DNA from: Fistulifera solaris | Lineage: Eukaryota > Bacillariophyta > Bacillariophyceae > Naviculales > Stauroneidaceae | Reading direction: 5' to 3' | NCBI GenBank assembly: GCA_030295235.1 | Contig: AP026130.1 | Span: 186,001 to 250,000, forward strand | DNA length: 64,000 bases | The notes under the pieces: generated by a model | Seen by the model: the letters and a program-made list of their open reading frames with translations, nothing else | The model's database searches: none | Told to the model about the DNA's origin: nothing | Translations under genes and position numbers: made by a program | Part shown: piece after piece, positions 38,193 to 49,078 of the stretch | How the letters are laid out: each line of letters begins with the position of its first letter | Position numbering within the stretch: position 1 is the first letter of the stretch

Positions 38193-41167
38193 ATGGATGA
38201 TTCTTTTTATAACGAAGAAGAAACACAAGGAACTGGGACTGCTGAACCGCCAGAAGTCTGGCTCGAAGCGACTCCAAATGATCAAGCCTGGATGGAGAAA
38301 TTTGGGAGGCTTGTCCTGTTCCGAGAGGCTCACGGACACTGCAATGTTTCAAAAAATTTCGAAGATAAAGAACTGGGATCATGGGTCGCGAATCAAAAAT
38401 CGTTTCAACGCGCCGGAACGTTGCGCAAAGATCGCGAGAAGTTGTTGAACGAGATCGAATTCACGTGGACGGTGCCGGGCAAACAGGAATCAACCAGTAG
38501 TGTGAAGTTGTCATGGATGGATCGCTACAATCAACTCGTTGCCTTTAAAGAGAAACATGGACATTTTCAGGTCACGAAAGATGACACGCCTTTGAAAAAT
38601 TGGGTCAGTGCTCAGCGATTGGTTTATCGGTCGGGCACCATGCGTCAAGAGCGAAAGGATTTGCTCGACAAAATCGGTTTCGTGTGGAATGCACGGAAGG
38701 GACGCCAGACAACTGCGGCGCCAAAATTCGGCTTGACTTCTGTGCAAAACAATGAAGAGTCGTGGAATCGAATGTTTGAGCGATTGAAGCGTTTTTATCA
38801 GCAACACGGGCATACCGATGTCCAAGCGAACTCGGATGATTTGGAACTCTTGCAATGGGTTTCGCTGCAACGAAATTTACACAAACTGGGGCATTTGGAC
38901 GTAAAGTACGAAACGGCGCTTCGTGAGATAGGGTTGACGTGGGAGCCGCAAGCACTGCAGCATAACGCCCCCAAGAATGATCGCCAAATGTCCCCGACTC
39001 GAGAGGACGAACTCTGGATGTCTCAGTTTCGACTGCTCTGTGAATTTCATCAGCAGAACGGGCACACATGTATACCGCGTACGGGTGAGACCAGTGCGTT
39101 AGCTCAGTGGTGGTTTGTTCAGCAGCGTCTTTTGGAAAGAGGTAGGCTTTCGGAAGACAAGAAAAAGAAACTCGCGAATTTTTTGAGAGACGAGTCGTCG
39201 ATGGCGACAACAGCGATTAACTCAAACAGTACATCGCGTGAACCGCAATTCGCATCAGTAAATGAAGGTTCAACGTTGTTACCAATATTCAGTCATGCAC
39301 AAGACTCGTCAATGGCAGCGGCTTCATTGGAAGTAGGAACGGTTCCTTTCACATCAGTACCAAAAATTGTAGAACCAACATCGGGATTGGTGTCCAGCCA
39401 TGCACTAGGTGCTTCAATAGCAGCACTATCTGCCTCAATAGCAACCGCTTCAATGGAGGCAGATCCAGCTCGTGTTCATGATCTGGTTGCCAGCGTCGGA
39501 GACTCGGGTCAGAAAATTCCAACCACATCATCGACGATTAATACGGCAGATATTTCTTCAGAAGATCCTCGTGTTCGGCTTGCACACCACGCTTCACAAA
39601 CACAATTGATTGCAAACGCGACAGCGGCAGGAGCTTCGTCGACAGCGGTAAAGTCTTCCAACGCCGATAGCGAAACTCCGATAATCATTCAAAAGTTCGC
39701 CATCGGTACGCGGATAGAAAAAAGTTTTTGAGGTGGACGGAGTGTTACAGGTATTTGGTGGTAATGTCTTTTCGTTCGAACAGTTTGAAGAGGACGATGG
39801 TACTCACACGTGGGGGTATATGATCCATTATGATGACGGAGACAAAGAGCATATGTTAGAAGCAGATGTAGAAAAGTATCTGGTTGTCGTAAAGAAACAA
39901 AAGCGTGCAACGAAAAGTCATCAAAACCCAAAGTCATCTAAACGAGCGAAACAAACAAGTCCGTCGAGCAGAGAAGATAACTCAGCGCCGTCCGCGGAGA
40001 CAACCACTGCAACTATTTTGAACGAAGCCGTAGCGTCTGCTGTCCGGGACGCAGCAACAAGCAGCGTTACTACTTCCGCAGGAACTCTAAAAGACTCATC
40101 AATATCTAGAGCAAGCTCGGAAACAAACAAAAAATCTGGAGAAAAAGAGGCTGGACGAGAGTCTCGTGGAAGGGACGCAAAGCTGTTGCGGCCATCTGGT
40201 GAAATTCCGAAGGAACCACGAACCACAGCCGGTGTTAAAGAGAAAGTCTCAGCGAGTTCGAAACCGATGAATGAATTAGATAACGATAGCTCATCGTCAG
40301 AGGATGAGCCTTTGCATTTGCTGGTCCGCAAACCAGCTCGGTCGAGTGGGAGAAAAGCCAATCAAGACGTTCAAAGCGATGGAGTCGATCTGGAGCAGTT
40401 GTATCTGCCAGACAGCCCTGAAGTCCAGACGGGCGCAACGGCGACAAATCAAGAAAAAGATATGGAAAACGAAGTTGTGCGCAAAGATGACTTTGTGCGA
40501 CGGTCTTTAAATCAGCAATATCAAACTGTCGCAAATGATGCAAATCAAGAGAAAGCGATACAGCACGAGCTTGCTGATAAGGACCATCGGTCTCGGATGC
40601 CTGTTAGCCAGCAATATCATACTGCCCCAGAAAATTCGAATCAAGAGAAAGAGATACAAAAACAGATTTCTGGTAAAGATCAACAGTCACGATTGCCGCT
40701 GAACCAGCAAAATCAAAGTGTAGCAAAGATTGCGAATCAAGAAAAGAGAAACAACACGAGCTTGTTAATAAGGATCAGCTGATACATTTACCAGTGAACC
40801 AGCAAAATCAAAATGTTGCAAAGAAACCGAATGAAGCGAAAGAGATGATTCGGCACGAGATAGTGGACCTTGTCGATAATGACGATGATGAAGAGGAGGA
40901 CGAGGAATCAACGATAGCTAACTCACGGCAAACCTCGAATGAAACGGTGAACCCTCCTCAAAGGTTTCCAAAGGGTACGACTATTTCGAGAAAGTTTTTG
41001 ATCTGAGTGACAACGAACGGGAAAAGTCATATGGGGGTAAAGTTATTGACTTTGTATACCTAGCGCTGGAGAAAGACTGGTATTACTTCATTCAGTACGA
41101 CGATGGAGACACGGAGTTTATGGACGAATGGGAAGTAGCAAAATTCTCGGCGTTGTTGCGGAGATAA
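38193..41167 (+). CDS. HA(x4)-Tudor-like protein, tandem paralogue A
   Basis: About 990 residues. Four helicase-associated (HA, PF03457-type) domains fill residues about 24-340, each of the form W-f-L..f...hGH..V-L..Wv..QR-L: AWMEKFGRLVLFREAHGHCN, SWMDRYNQLVAFKEKHGHFQ, SWNRMFERLKRFYQQHGHTD, LWMSQFRLLCEFHQQNGHTC. A Ser/Ala linker leads to a Tudor-like domain (FAIGTRIEKVFEVDG, WGYMIHYDDGDKEHMLEADV), a Lys/Ser linker, four 32-residue repeats starting NQEK, an acidic run, and a second Tudor-like domain (WYYFIQYDDGDTEFMDEWEV). Breaks at runs near 39722 (A6), 40744 (A4) and 40997 (T5) rejoin cleanly. No helicase core is attached. Tudor-like YDDGD modules bind methylated tails or DNA in other proteins, so a chromatin role is inferred. 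Start matches paralogue B. Confidence 0.82.
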
Positions 41168-41643
41168 GAAGCAAATCGTTCTCCAGATCTGTTGAATGCG
41201 GTGGAAGAAGAGTGACTGACAGTTTGAGTTCTGTTTGAATGAATTCTGCCTGGCGCTCACTGAATAAAAGAGGCAAAAAGTGAAGCGACGTTGTGGTGTT
41301 ATGGTTCTGTACACAGCTGTAGGAAGGGATAGCAACTGAAATTGACATTCACATCTAACAAGCACTTGTATGGAGAAGCTAAATAGCAGCACGGCTGATC
41401 CTTGCTTGGCAAAAGATCCCTGTTTTACTAAACAACAATGTTAACTTTTGACGGGACAGAAATCAAGAAGAAAGATAGTGGATGATAGCAATAATCGCAC
41501 CGTTATTGCTTGCTTCGAATTTCGAAAAAGAAACCATGATGATTTCATTCATTCGTTGCCGTGATCATTATGTTCCCTTCTCTCCAACAAGGAAAATAAG
41601 TTGTGCTCGTTTATTGCATAAACACCTGACAGATAATATCAAT
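41168..41643. other. Intergenic between paralogues A and B
   Basis: 476 bp. An open frame runs into gene B from 41482, but paralogy places the start at 41644. Nothing else recognised. Confidence 0.5.
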
Positions 41644-44026
41644 ATGAATATCCGTCCTTCGAGCGAGGAAGAAACACCGCAAGTAACGGCGAGGCACGAA
41701 ATGCCAGAAGTCTGGCTCGAAGCGACTCCGAATGACAAGATCTGGATGGAGAAATATGGGAGACTCGTGGCTTTTCGAGAGACACGCGGGCATTGTAATG
41801 TTTCGAAAAGGTTTGAGGATGATAAGGAACTGGGATCGTGGGTTGCGAATCAAAGATTGGCATACCGCGCAGGGACTCTACGGAAAGACCGCGAAAAGCT
41901 GTTAAACAAGATAGAGTTTTCGTGGGCTTCAACTAAAACTACAACGTCTTGGATGGATCGCTACAATCAGCTTGTTGCTCTTAAAGAGAAAAACGGCCAC
42001 TTCAAGATCACAGCAGATAACTTGCCTCTGAGAAATTGGTTGAATACCCAGAGAATGTTTTACAGGTCGGGCACATTACGTCAAGAGCGCAAGGATTTGC
42101 TCGACGAAATCGGCATGGTATGGAATGTAAGAAACGGACGCCATAGTCCTGTCGCGCCGGCACCGAAATTCGATTTGACTGCTCTGCAGAATAATGAAGA
42201 ATCGTGGAATCGAATGTTTGCGCGATTGAAGGAATTTTATCAGCAAAATGGGCACACCGATGTTCTAGCGAACTCGGATGACTTGGAACTCTTGCAATGG
42301 GTTTCGCTGCAACAAAACTTGCACAAACTAGGGCGATTAGATGAAAAGTATGAAAAGGTGCTTTGTGAGATCGGATTTTCATGGGAGTCGCAGTTACAAC
42401 AGGATAAAAATGCCACCAAGAATGATCGCCAAATGCCATTGACCCGAGAGGATGAACTTTGGCTGTCCCAGTTTTTACTGCTTTGTGACTTTCAACAGCA
42501 ACATGGGCACACGAATGTGCCACATACGAGCGAGACCAGTGCGTTGGCTCAGTGGTGGCTTGTTCAGCAACGTCTCATGAAGAGAGGTAGACTATCGGAT
42601 GAAAAGAAACAGCAGCTCCGACGTTTCTTACGGGCCGAGTTGGCGATGACAGCAGCCTCTTCGTCGAGCAAAACATCTCGTGAACCACAAGTCGCATCTG
42701 TAAACAATGTTCCAACAACAGGACCAGTTGGTAGTCATGCATTAGTTTCGGAAGCTCACGGTGTCCAGTTTCTAAATGGGGGTCGCAATCAAGGGTAAAG
42801 GCGACAGCGGCAGAAGCTTCGTCGGCTGCGGTGGCGTCTTCCGATGTCGATGCACCGAGGATTATCCAGAAGTTCGCCATAGGTACTCGGATAGAGAAGG
42901 CGTTTGAGGTGGACGGAGTGTTGCAGGTATTCGGTGGCAATATCTTTTCGTTTGAACAGTTTGAAGAGGACGACGGTACTCACACGTGGGGTTATATGAT
43001 CCACTATGACGATGGCGATAAAGAACACATGCTTGAAGCAGATGTAGAGAAGAACCTCGTTGTCGCGAAGAAACTCAAGCGTGCGACGAAAAGTCACCAA
43101 AATTTGAAGTTGTCGAAACGAGCGAAACGAACGTGTCCATTTAGCAATGACGCACATTTAGCGCCGTCCGCGGAGACAACAATCCCATTTATTTCGAATG
43201 AAGCCACCGCGTCCCCTGTCCAGGACACAGGAACAAGCAATGATAAAAATTCCACAGAAACTCTTAGAGACTCATCAAAGTTTAGAGCAGAAACAAAGAA
43301 AGCATCTGGAGAAGATGAGGCTGGACGAGAATCTCGTGTAAGGGACGCAAAGCTGTTGCGGCAACCACCAAACACAGCTTCTCAAGAGAAAGTACTAGCG
43401 AGTTCGAAATTGATGAATAAATCAGAAAACGATAGCTCATCGTCAGAGGATGAGCCTTTGCATTTGCTGGTACGCAAACAAGCTCGGCCGGGTAAAAGAA
43501 AAGCCAACCAAGACAATCAAAGCGGTGGAGCTGATCTGGAGCAGGTGTATTTGCCAGATTGCCCTGAAGTCCAGACGGGTGCAACGACAATAAATAATCA
43601 AAGAGCGATACAAGATGAAGCCGTGCGCAAGGATTACATTTTGCGCTTGCCGATTAGCCAACAAATCAACGAAGGAAAAGAGAGTCACGGTGAATCTGTG
43701 GATAAGGATCATCAGCTGCGAATGGATGTCAGGCATCAATATCAAAGTGCTGCAAATCATGCATCTCAAAAGAAAGCGATACAACAAGAGCTTGCTGATA
43801 AGGATCAGCAGTTGCATATGCCGGTGAGCGAGGAGTATCATTGCACCGCAAAGAAAGCGAATAAAGCGAAAGAGATTCAACATGAAATAATGTACCTTGT
43901 CGACGATGAAGAGCCAACGATAGCTGATCCGCCGCAAACTTCGATTGAAACGGTGAATCATCCTCCCAGAAATTCCCGACGGGCACGACTATTTCGAGAA
44001 AGTTCTTTGATCTGAGTGACAATTAA
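41644..44026 (+). CDS. HA(x4)-Tudor-like protein, tandem paralogue B
   Basis: Close relative of gene A over the whole length, with the same order: start MNIRPSSEEETPQ aligning to A, PEVWLEATPND shared, four HA domains, Tudor-like domain (WGYMIHYDDGDKEHMLEADV identical to A over this stretch), Lys/Ser linker and about three degenerate 32-residue repeats (ASQKKAIQQELADKDQQLHM). Breaks in runs near 42767 (G5) and about 43967 (TT/CCC) look technical. Unlike A, the segment after FFDLSDN has a stop (TAA at 44024) where A has GAA, a base substitution rather than a run error. The following second Tudor-like domain (WFYFVQYDDGDTEFMDEREV, to 44175) is then untranslated. B therefore probably lacks the second reader. 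About 794 residues. Confidence 0.8.
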
Positions 44027-44175
44027 CGTGAAAGTCATACAGGGGTAACGTCATTGACTTTGTTTACCTGACACGGGAAAAGGGCTGGTTTTATTTTGTT
44101 CAGTACGACGATGGAGACACGGAGTTCATGGACGAACGGGAGGTAGCAAAATTCTCGGCGTCAATGCAACGTTAA
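44027..44175 (+). pseudogene. Remnant second Tudor-like domain of paralogue B
   Basis: Continues in sequence similarity with gene A past the TAA at 44024-44026, encoding GNVIDFVYLTREKGWFYF and YDDGDTEFMDEREVAKF and its own stop at 44175. It sits in another frame and has no start of its own. Readable only as a decaying tail, unless the TAA is itself a sequencing error. Confidence 0.55.
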
Positions 44176-44669
44176 AGCGGGTCTTTTGAGAGCTTTGACC
44201 GATCTGGTCTGGAAGCAGAACTCACAATCGGCCAGGTAACGTGTGTTTTTATATATATATAGAATAGGTAACGATGATAAGAATGTTTCTACGATTATTA
44301 AGGTACGCCAGCACCGACGTGATGGTCGTTTTGCTTTGTATAGTTTCTAGAAGCAAAAATCATCATTTTTAGTGAGCTACTCACTCTATAATCTTTCATC
44401 CGAGCTACTTCATTGTGGAAACATTTGAAGAAAGCGATGATCCATCAAAAGCTAACCTTAGTTTTTTCGGGATAGTCGCGCGAAGGCGCGCACTTTGTGC
44501 GATTGGGAAAAATCTTCGGCGAGCGCGAGGCGCCAAATAAGAAACGAATGACAAAAAGAAATCTCGATGCAATTTTAGTGCAAACATTAATAGAAAAGAA
44601 CGACCTGCAAAACCATTCCTTGAGTGTAAAAAAATAAAGACTTTTGATTCTTGTTTACAACTAGGCGGG
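44176..44669. other. Intergenic between paralogues B and C
   Basis: About 494 bp with an AT-dinucleotide run (44252-44262) and a GC-rich palindromic patch (GCGCG-AAGG-CGCGC region near 44477). A minus-strand open frame across it has no recognisable domain. Confidence 0.5.
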
Positions 44670-46321
44670 ATGGATGCGGAAAGAGGAAACGCGCGAGTCG
44701 ACGCTAATCTGGATGAAGCCTGGATGGAAAAGTACCGGCGGCTCGATGCGTACAAACAGGTACACGGCCATTGCCGAGTTCCCCAATCGTATGAGGATCG
44801 TTCGCTGGCTTGCTGGGTTGGAAATCAGCGATCGATGCAACGAGCAGGCACCTTGCGGGACTATCGCGAGCGTTTATTGAATGATTTGGGTTTCACTTGG
44901 AGCAAGCCACGCGCGATCTCAGAACTCCAAATTTGGATTGAGAAATACAATCAACTGATTACATTTCACCAAGAAAATAGACGCTTTGATGCCTCACCCG
45001 CGGAGGACAAGGATTTGAACACCTGGGTGAGCACTCAGCGAGAGCAGTACAGGTCGGGAACCTTGCCGAAAGATCGACAGGAATTGTTGGAAAAGATTGG
45101 CTTTGTTTTTTGCGGGAACGCCAGCAACCAGCGAGGTGATACGGATAAGGCGATGCATACAATTCACGAAAATGAACGAGCATGGAATCAAATGTTTGAT
45201 CGGTTGTGCGCATTTTCGCTGCAACATGGACACACAGATGTTGCAGCCGGTGTAGATAACCAGGATCTAGCAGAATGGGTCTCTTTACAACGAAGCTTGC
45301 ACAAAGAGGGACGCCTTGATGAGAAGCACATTGAGGCTCTCACTGAAATTGATTTCTCGTGGGAGACTGCGGACGAACTAGCGGAGGACGACCAAAAAGT
45401 GCCCAAGACCGATGAAGAAGTGTGGATGTCACATTTTGAGTTGCTCTGCAATTTCAAAAGGCAGCATGGGCACATGCTTGTTCCGCGGAGTGGCGAAACA
45501 AGTACATTAGCCCAATGGCTTTTTGCTCAACAACGACTTCTTTACAGTGGTATGTTGTCGGAAGACAGGATGAAACTGCTCGCAGGCGCCTGGATTACTG
45601 AATCGTTCGAAATGGTAGCGGCCACTTTGGCTACTAAGCAGAGTGATGTACCGGGAGTAAAATGCGATGAAGATGTCGTTGCAAGCACCGGTAACCCGTC
45701 ATCGAGTAACATTGTGTCGGTGGGCGTAAAAGTGAACCACCCGCTGCTGAAGCCACGACTCATCTATCCGCGCCTATTGTTCCAGCAAGAAGTCATGCAA
45801 AGGAAGCGACACTGCCTCCTAAGATTGAGAAGGAGACACCAGCGGTAGGTCAAAAGTTTACGATCGGTACACGGGTCGAAAAGCTTTTCAAAGCAAGTGG
45901 AGGGTTGCAGGCATTCGGTGGGACTGTCATTGCCTTTGAGGAGTACGAAGAGAAAGATGGCACAGCAGCATGGGCGTACTTGATTCTTTATGACGATGGC
46001 GACCAAGAGCACATGCTTGAGGCCGACGTGGCAAAGCATCTTGCTGGCTCAAAACGAAAGAAGCGTTCGGTGAAGAGTCCGCCGAGACCCAGGTCACCCA
46101 AGCGACAGAAACAGCCGAAAGCGACAAGTTCCGATGTAGCGCAAATTGTTCCAAGCCCGGTCAGGAGCAGTCGAGGCTGTGGGAAATCTGTTGTAGACGT
46201 CGCAGGAAACAAGATTCCTGGAATGGTAGCTAGTGCTCGCGTTTCGCGCGTTCGCGATACAAAGCTACCTCCGTTTACCACCAGCAAATCTGCAGTGAAG
46301 GGAAAAGCTTCGGTCAAGTAG
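44670..46321 (+). CDS. HA(x4)-Tudor-like protein, tandem paralogue C
   Basis: About 550 residues; more divergent than A and B. Four HA domains are clear (AWMEKYRRLDAYKQVHGHCR; IWIEKYNQLITFHQENRRFD, where the GH is lost; AWNQMFDRLCAFSLQHGHTD; VWMSHFELLCNFKRQHGHML). A shorter linker leads to one Tudor-like domain (FTIGTRVEKLFKASGGLQAF, WAYLILYDDGDQEHMLEADV) and a basic tail (KRKKRSVKSPPRPRSPKRQK) that looks like a nuclear localisation signal. The frame breaks near 45750-45790, after which PAVGQKFTIGTRVEK continues in another frame; codon use and paralogy support joining them. The 32-residue repeats and second Tudor-like domain of A are absent. Confidence 0.8.
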
Positions 46322-46838
46322 CCAACATAGTAACAACAGATACATTTCTGTGTAACCCGTACAAAATGCTCAGACGGTCTAGAGTAGGAGGGGAAAACAG
46401 ACTAGAATATCCCCTAAGTTTTCGACGGTAGAAGATGGTTGAACTACAATGGGGGCTCAGTTTTGCTTCTACACCGTCATTTCGTCTTAAAAACATAGTA
46501 ATCGCTGTGCGTTTAAACTACCGAACATAGAGTTTGAAAACCGCTAATCTTAAAAAAATATAGCTTGACATTTTTATTTCTATTGTCTAGGCTACCAGTA
46601 CAAAGCTACCTTAGCTACAAATACGACTTACATTTGTGAGTCATGAGGAATGGGAAGGGGGACCCCTAAATGCTGAACCTTAACCCTAAAAACCGTTTCT
46701 CGACGAAAATCTTCCGAGCGCCAAAAAGAAAAGAAAAAAATGAAGCTTCAACAGAAAAAAAGATCTGCATGTATTATTTGAAGGCTCGAAGGGAGCCATC
46801 TTCTTTGGTAGTCATTTCGAGAACAAACCAAAAAGCAG
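46322..46838. other. Intergenic, 517 bp
   Basis: AT-rich, upstream of the DUF2358 gene. It includes a TTAACCCTAAAAACC stretch near 46680 that only loosely recalls telomere repeats. No gene seen. Confidence 0.5.
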
Positions 46839-47615
46839 ATGACGCTGGTTTTTCGAACAGCAGCGCCGCGTGTCCATCTCCTGACGCTACTCTTGCTCGT
46901 CGACCTTTATCGTGGGTTCACTCCGAAAGCAACCACGACGTGTTCGTTCCAGCATCATCTAGCCAAAGGTAACAGAGAAGCACCCGAAGTAACCAACAAT
47001 CCATTCACAAAAGCCTCTTGGTATGCTGTTGAAGCCTTTGGAAAAGTATTTGGATCTCCCGTAAAGAGTGTCGACGATGAGCTTGTTACCATCGATCGTT
47101 CGAGGCCTCCATCGTCGATGGAAGAGACCATCCAGCGACTGAAACAAGACAATAATCGACAGTACTTTTTGTCGGGAACCGTCGATGAGCTGATATATGA
47201 TGAAGATTGCACCTTTTCGGATCCCTTTGTATCCTTTCAAGGGAGAAGACGCTTTGTCGAAAATTTGCAAAATTTGGGATCGTTCATTGCCCAATACAGT
47301 GCCAAGCCGCTAGATTACACACAAGAGGACATGGACGGATCGATCGTGGTGCAAACCAAATTTATGGTCAAATTGGAACTCAAGCTTCCGTGGAAACCCG
47401 TATTGGCATGGCCGTGGGGCGTTGTTTGCACCATTGATCGGGAAACGAAGTTAATTGTGAAGCATCAGGAACTTTGGGACATTGCGCCTTGGGACGTAAG
47501 TACTGATGATCGATGTTTGCTTTTGCTGTCTGTACGACCTAACTCTTTGTTTCATTATGGTTGCGCTTTATAGGGAGTCAGGCAAATTTTTCGAAAACCC
47601 ACAACTTCCGTGTAA
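46839..47615 (+). CDS. DUF2358 NTF2-fold protein, plastid-targeted
   Basis: 232 residues in two exons, 46839-47495 and 47574-47615 (GTAAGT..TTATAG, 78 bp), joined as IAPWD-GVRQIFRKP. The second exon supplies only the last 13 residues; without it the frame runs into intron sequence. The DUF2358 pattern is visible: YDEDCTFSDPFVSFQGRRRF, then VVQTKFMVKLELKLPWKPVL, and the closing W..S-like GVRQIF-KP. Members are plant and algal chloroplast proteins with an NTF2-like fold and unknown role. The N-terminus MTLVFRTAAPRVHLLTLLLL..YRG-FTPKA fits a signal peptide with Phe at the cleavage site, so plastid import is likely. Convergent with the nitroreductase (43 bp). Confidence 0.82.
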
Positions 47616-47657
47616 CGTATAAAGTAAAGAATTACTATTTGTTGCCTTATTCTCTCT

Positions 47658-48614
47658 TTAGCCCCCAAATTGATTCTCGTAAATCATTTCTTCCCGCGGA
47701 TAACGTCGACTCCGCCAATCAAGATTCGTCATTGGTGATGCCGCTCGGCCGGTCGCAATCACCAACGGAATCGCGTAACGACTGGGAATCCGCAAGACGC
47801 GACGAATGCCGGGTCCATCGATGCCTTCCATGGGTATCGTCGCCAAGCCCCGTGACGAACAGGCCAACATGTACGTCATGGCCACCAACATGGCGTTCTT
47901 CGTCGACCATGTTTCGGTACTACTCAACGTGGGAAGCGTGGGTGGAAGTCGTAAGATGCGAGTCACGATATTCAGCATCGACATGGCCCATCGAAAGGAG
48001 AACGAAAGGATCGCTGATAGAATTCGTGGCAATGGATATCCGGAACTGAAGACAGCAATGTAGAACGCCAACAGTTTGGTCATTTGGCGATTTTGCTGTT
48101 GCAAAAACTGTGAAAAACGGGGCAATGTTTTCAACACTTTCCGATCGGCGAGAAAGACGGCCGTGCAATCGGCATCACGGACACGGTCCGCATTCGGACC
48201 CAAACAATACCGCGAAAGCGCCAACTTTTGTTCCGGATTATGTACCATAACGACTTTATAGGGTTGTGTGTTGAAGGAAGACGGCGCCAGTCGCGCCATA
48301 TCGATGCATTCGAGTGCCTGGCGAATGATTTCGGGATCCGAGGGTGATGCCGTAACGCATTCGGGCACTGTAGCATTGGCACGTTGAAAGCTTTTGCAAG
48401 CGAATCTTGACATGACGGCTTGATCGAACGACAATATATTCCTATTATTGCTGCTTTGCGATGTATCTGCTGCCGAAGACGAGAAGAGACTGGATCTGTA
48501 GGGCAAGCGAGGCGCCACCGAATAGCATTCGCCGATGGGAAACTGTGTCAGAAGAATGGCTAGCCCTACGAGCCATGCTATCAGCTCCAGTCGCCTTCGA
48601 ACAAACATTGCCAT
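47658..48614 (-). CDS. Nitroreductase-family flavoprotein, secretory/plastid
   Basis: 318 residues, single exon. FMN-dependent nitroreductase fold: RFACKSFQ (the Arg of the RSxR-type FMN site), LAPSSFNTQPYKVVMV (the P-S-x-x-N-x-QP motif), and the C-terminal MLACSSRGLATIPMEGIDG plus RRVLRIPSRYAIPLVIATG. These enzymes reduce nitro, quinone or enone substrates with NAD(P)H; the substrate here is unknown. The N-terminus is a signal peptide (LELIAWLVGLAILLTQFPIG), so the protein enters the ER and perhaps the plastid. A central insert (LLAFYIAVFSSGYPLPRILS) is hydrophobic and unusual for the family, possibly a membrane-associated hairpin. Frame intact. Confidence 0.87.
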   Translation of the reverse strand: MAMFVRRRLELIAWLVGLAILLTQFPIGECYSVAPRLPYRSSLFSSSAADTSQSSNNRNILSFDQAVMSRFACKSFQRANATVPECVTASPSDPEIIRQALECIDMARLAPSSFNTQPYKVVMVHNPEQKLALSRYCLGPNADRVRDADCTAVFLADRKVLKTLPRFSQFLQQQNRQMTKLLAFYIAVFSSGYPLPRILSAILSFSFRWAMSMLNIVTRILRLPPTLPTLSSTETWSTKNAMLVAMTYMLACSSRGLATIPMEGIDGPGIRRVLRIPSRYAIPLVIATGRAASPMTNLDWRSRRYPREEMIYENQFGG

Positions 48615-49078
48615 CTTATTATTGTGTTCGAGGATAAAAAGTAAATAGACCGTTTATTATCTATCTATTGTTAATTATGTGTTTGACGACGCGACGATCG
48701 CCATCATTATTTTTTATCATCGTCCCCGTCGCGCAGTGGGGTATAAGGTCTCCATAGTAGGGTTAGAAATAATAAATCTGATGTTCCGGCTCCCAGAAAA
48801 TCTGGAAGTGTATTCACACTTCGTTTCATTACGACTCATGACTGAAAAGTAGTCGTGGATAGATGAGGTACTCCGTAACATTTTTCAACTATACGGAGCA
48901 AAGTAGTAAATACAGTTGTCATTTTTGTAGCAGACGGAAACTCTGAAGTGCTGTGTCTGCCCATCAACGCCTCGCTCGCGTTTATTATTATCATCGCGTC
49001 GCGTCGGCATTTTGCAAAACGCATTGTTGCAATTGAAAACATCACACGTTGCCGTAGAAGACACCTTGTTCCAGCACA
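48615..49078. other. Intergenic, divergent promoter region
   Basis: 464 bp between nitroreductase and the piggyBac-derived gene. Contains hairpin-motif copy 4. TTAA occurs at 48671-48674, but no terminal inverted repeat pair with the far side of the piggyBac gene could be confirmed. Confidence 0.55.
48831..48858 (-). repeat. Dispersed hairpin motif, copy 4
   Basis: On the minus strand: CCACGACT, ACTT, TTCAGTC, then ATGAGTCGT. Diverged in the loop, but an outer stem ACGACT/AGTCGT is perfect. The TTTACTA-like 5' flank is also present about 60 bp away. Confidence 0.55.

Noticed and set aside
44405-44755. 116-codon minus-strand open frame overlapping the start of HA-Tudor C
   Set aside because: Overlaps well supported coding sequence on the other strand and has only basic/Ser-rich composition.
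46670-46690. Telomere-like TTAACCCTAAAAACC
   Set aside because: Only one imperfect unit; no tandem CCCTAA repeats, so not an interstitial telomere.
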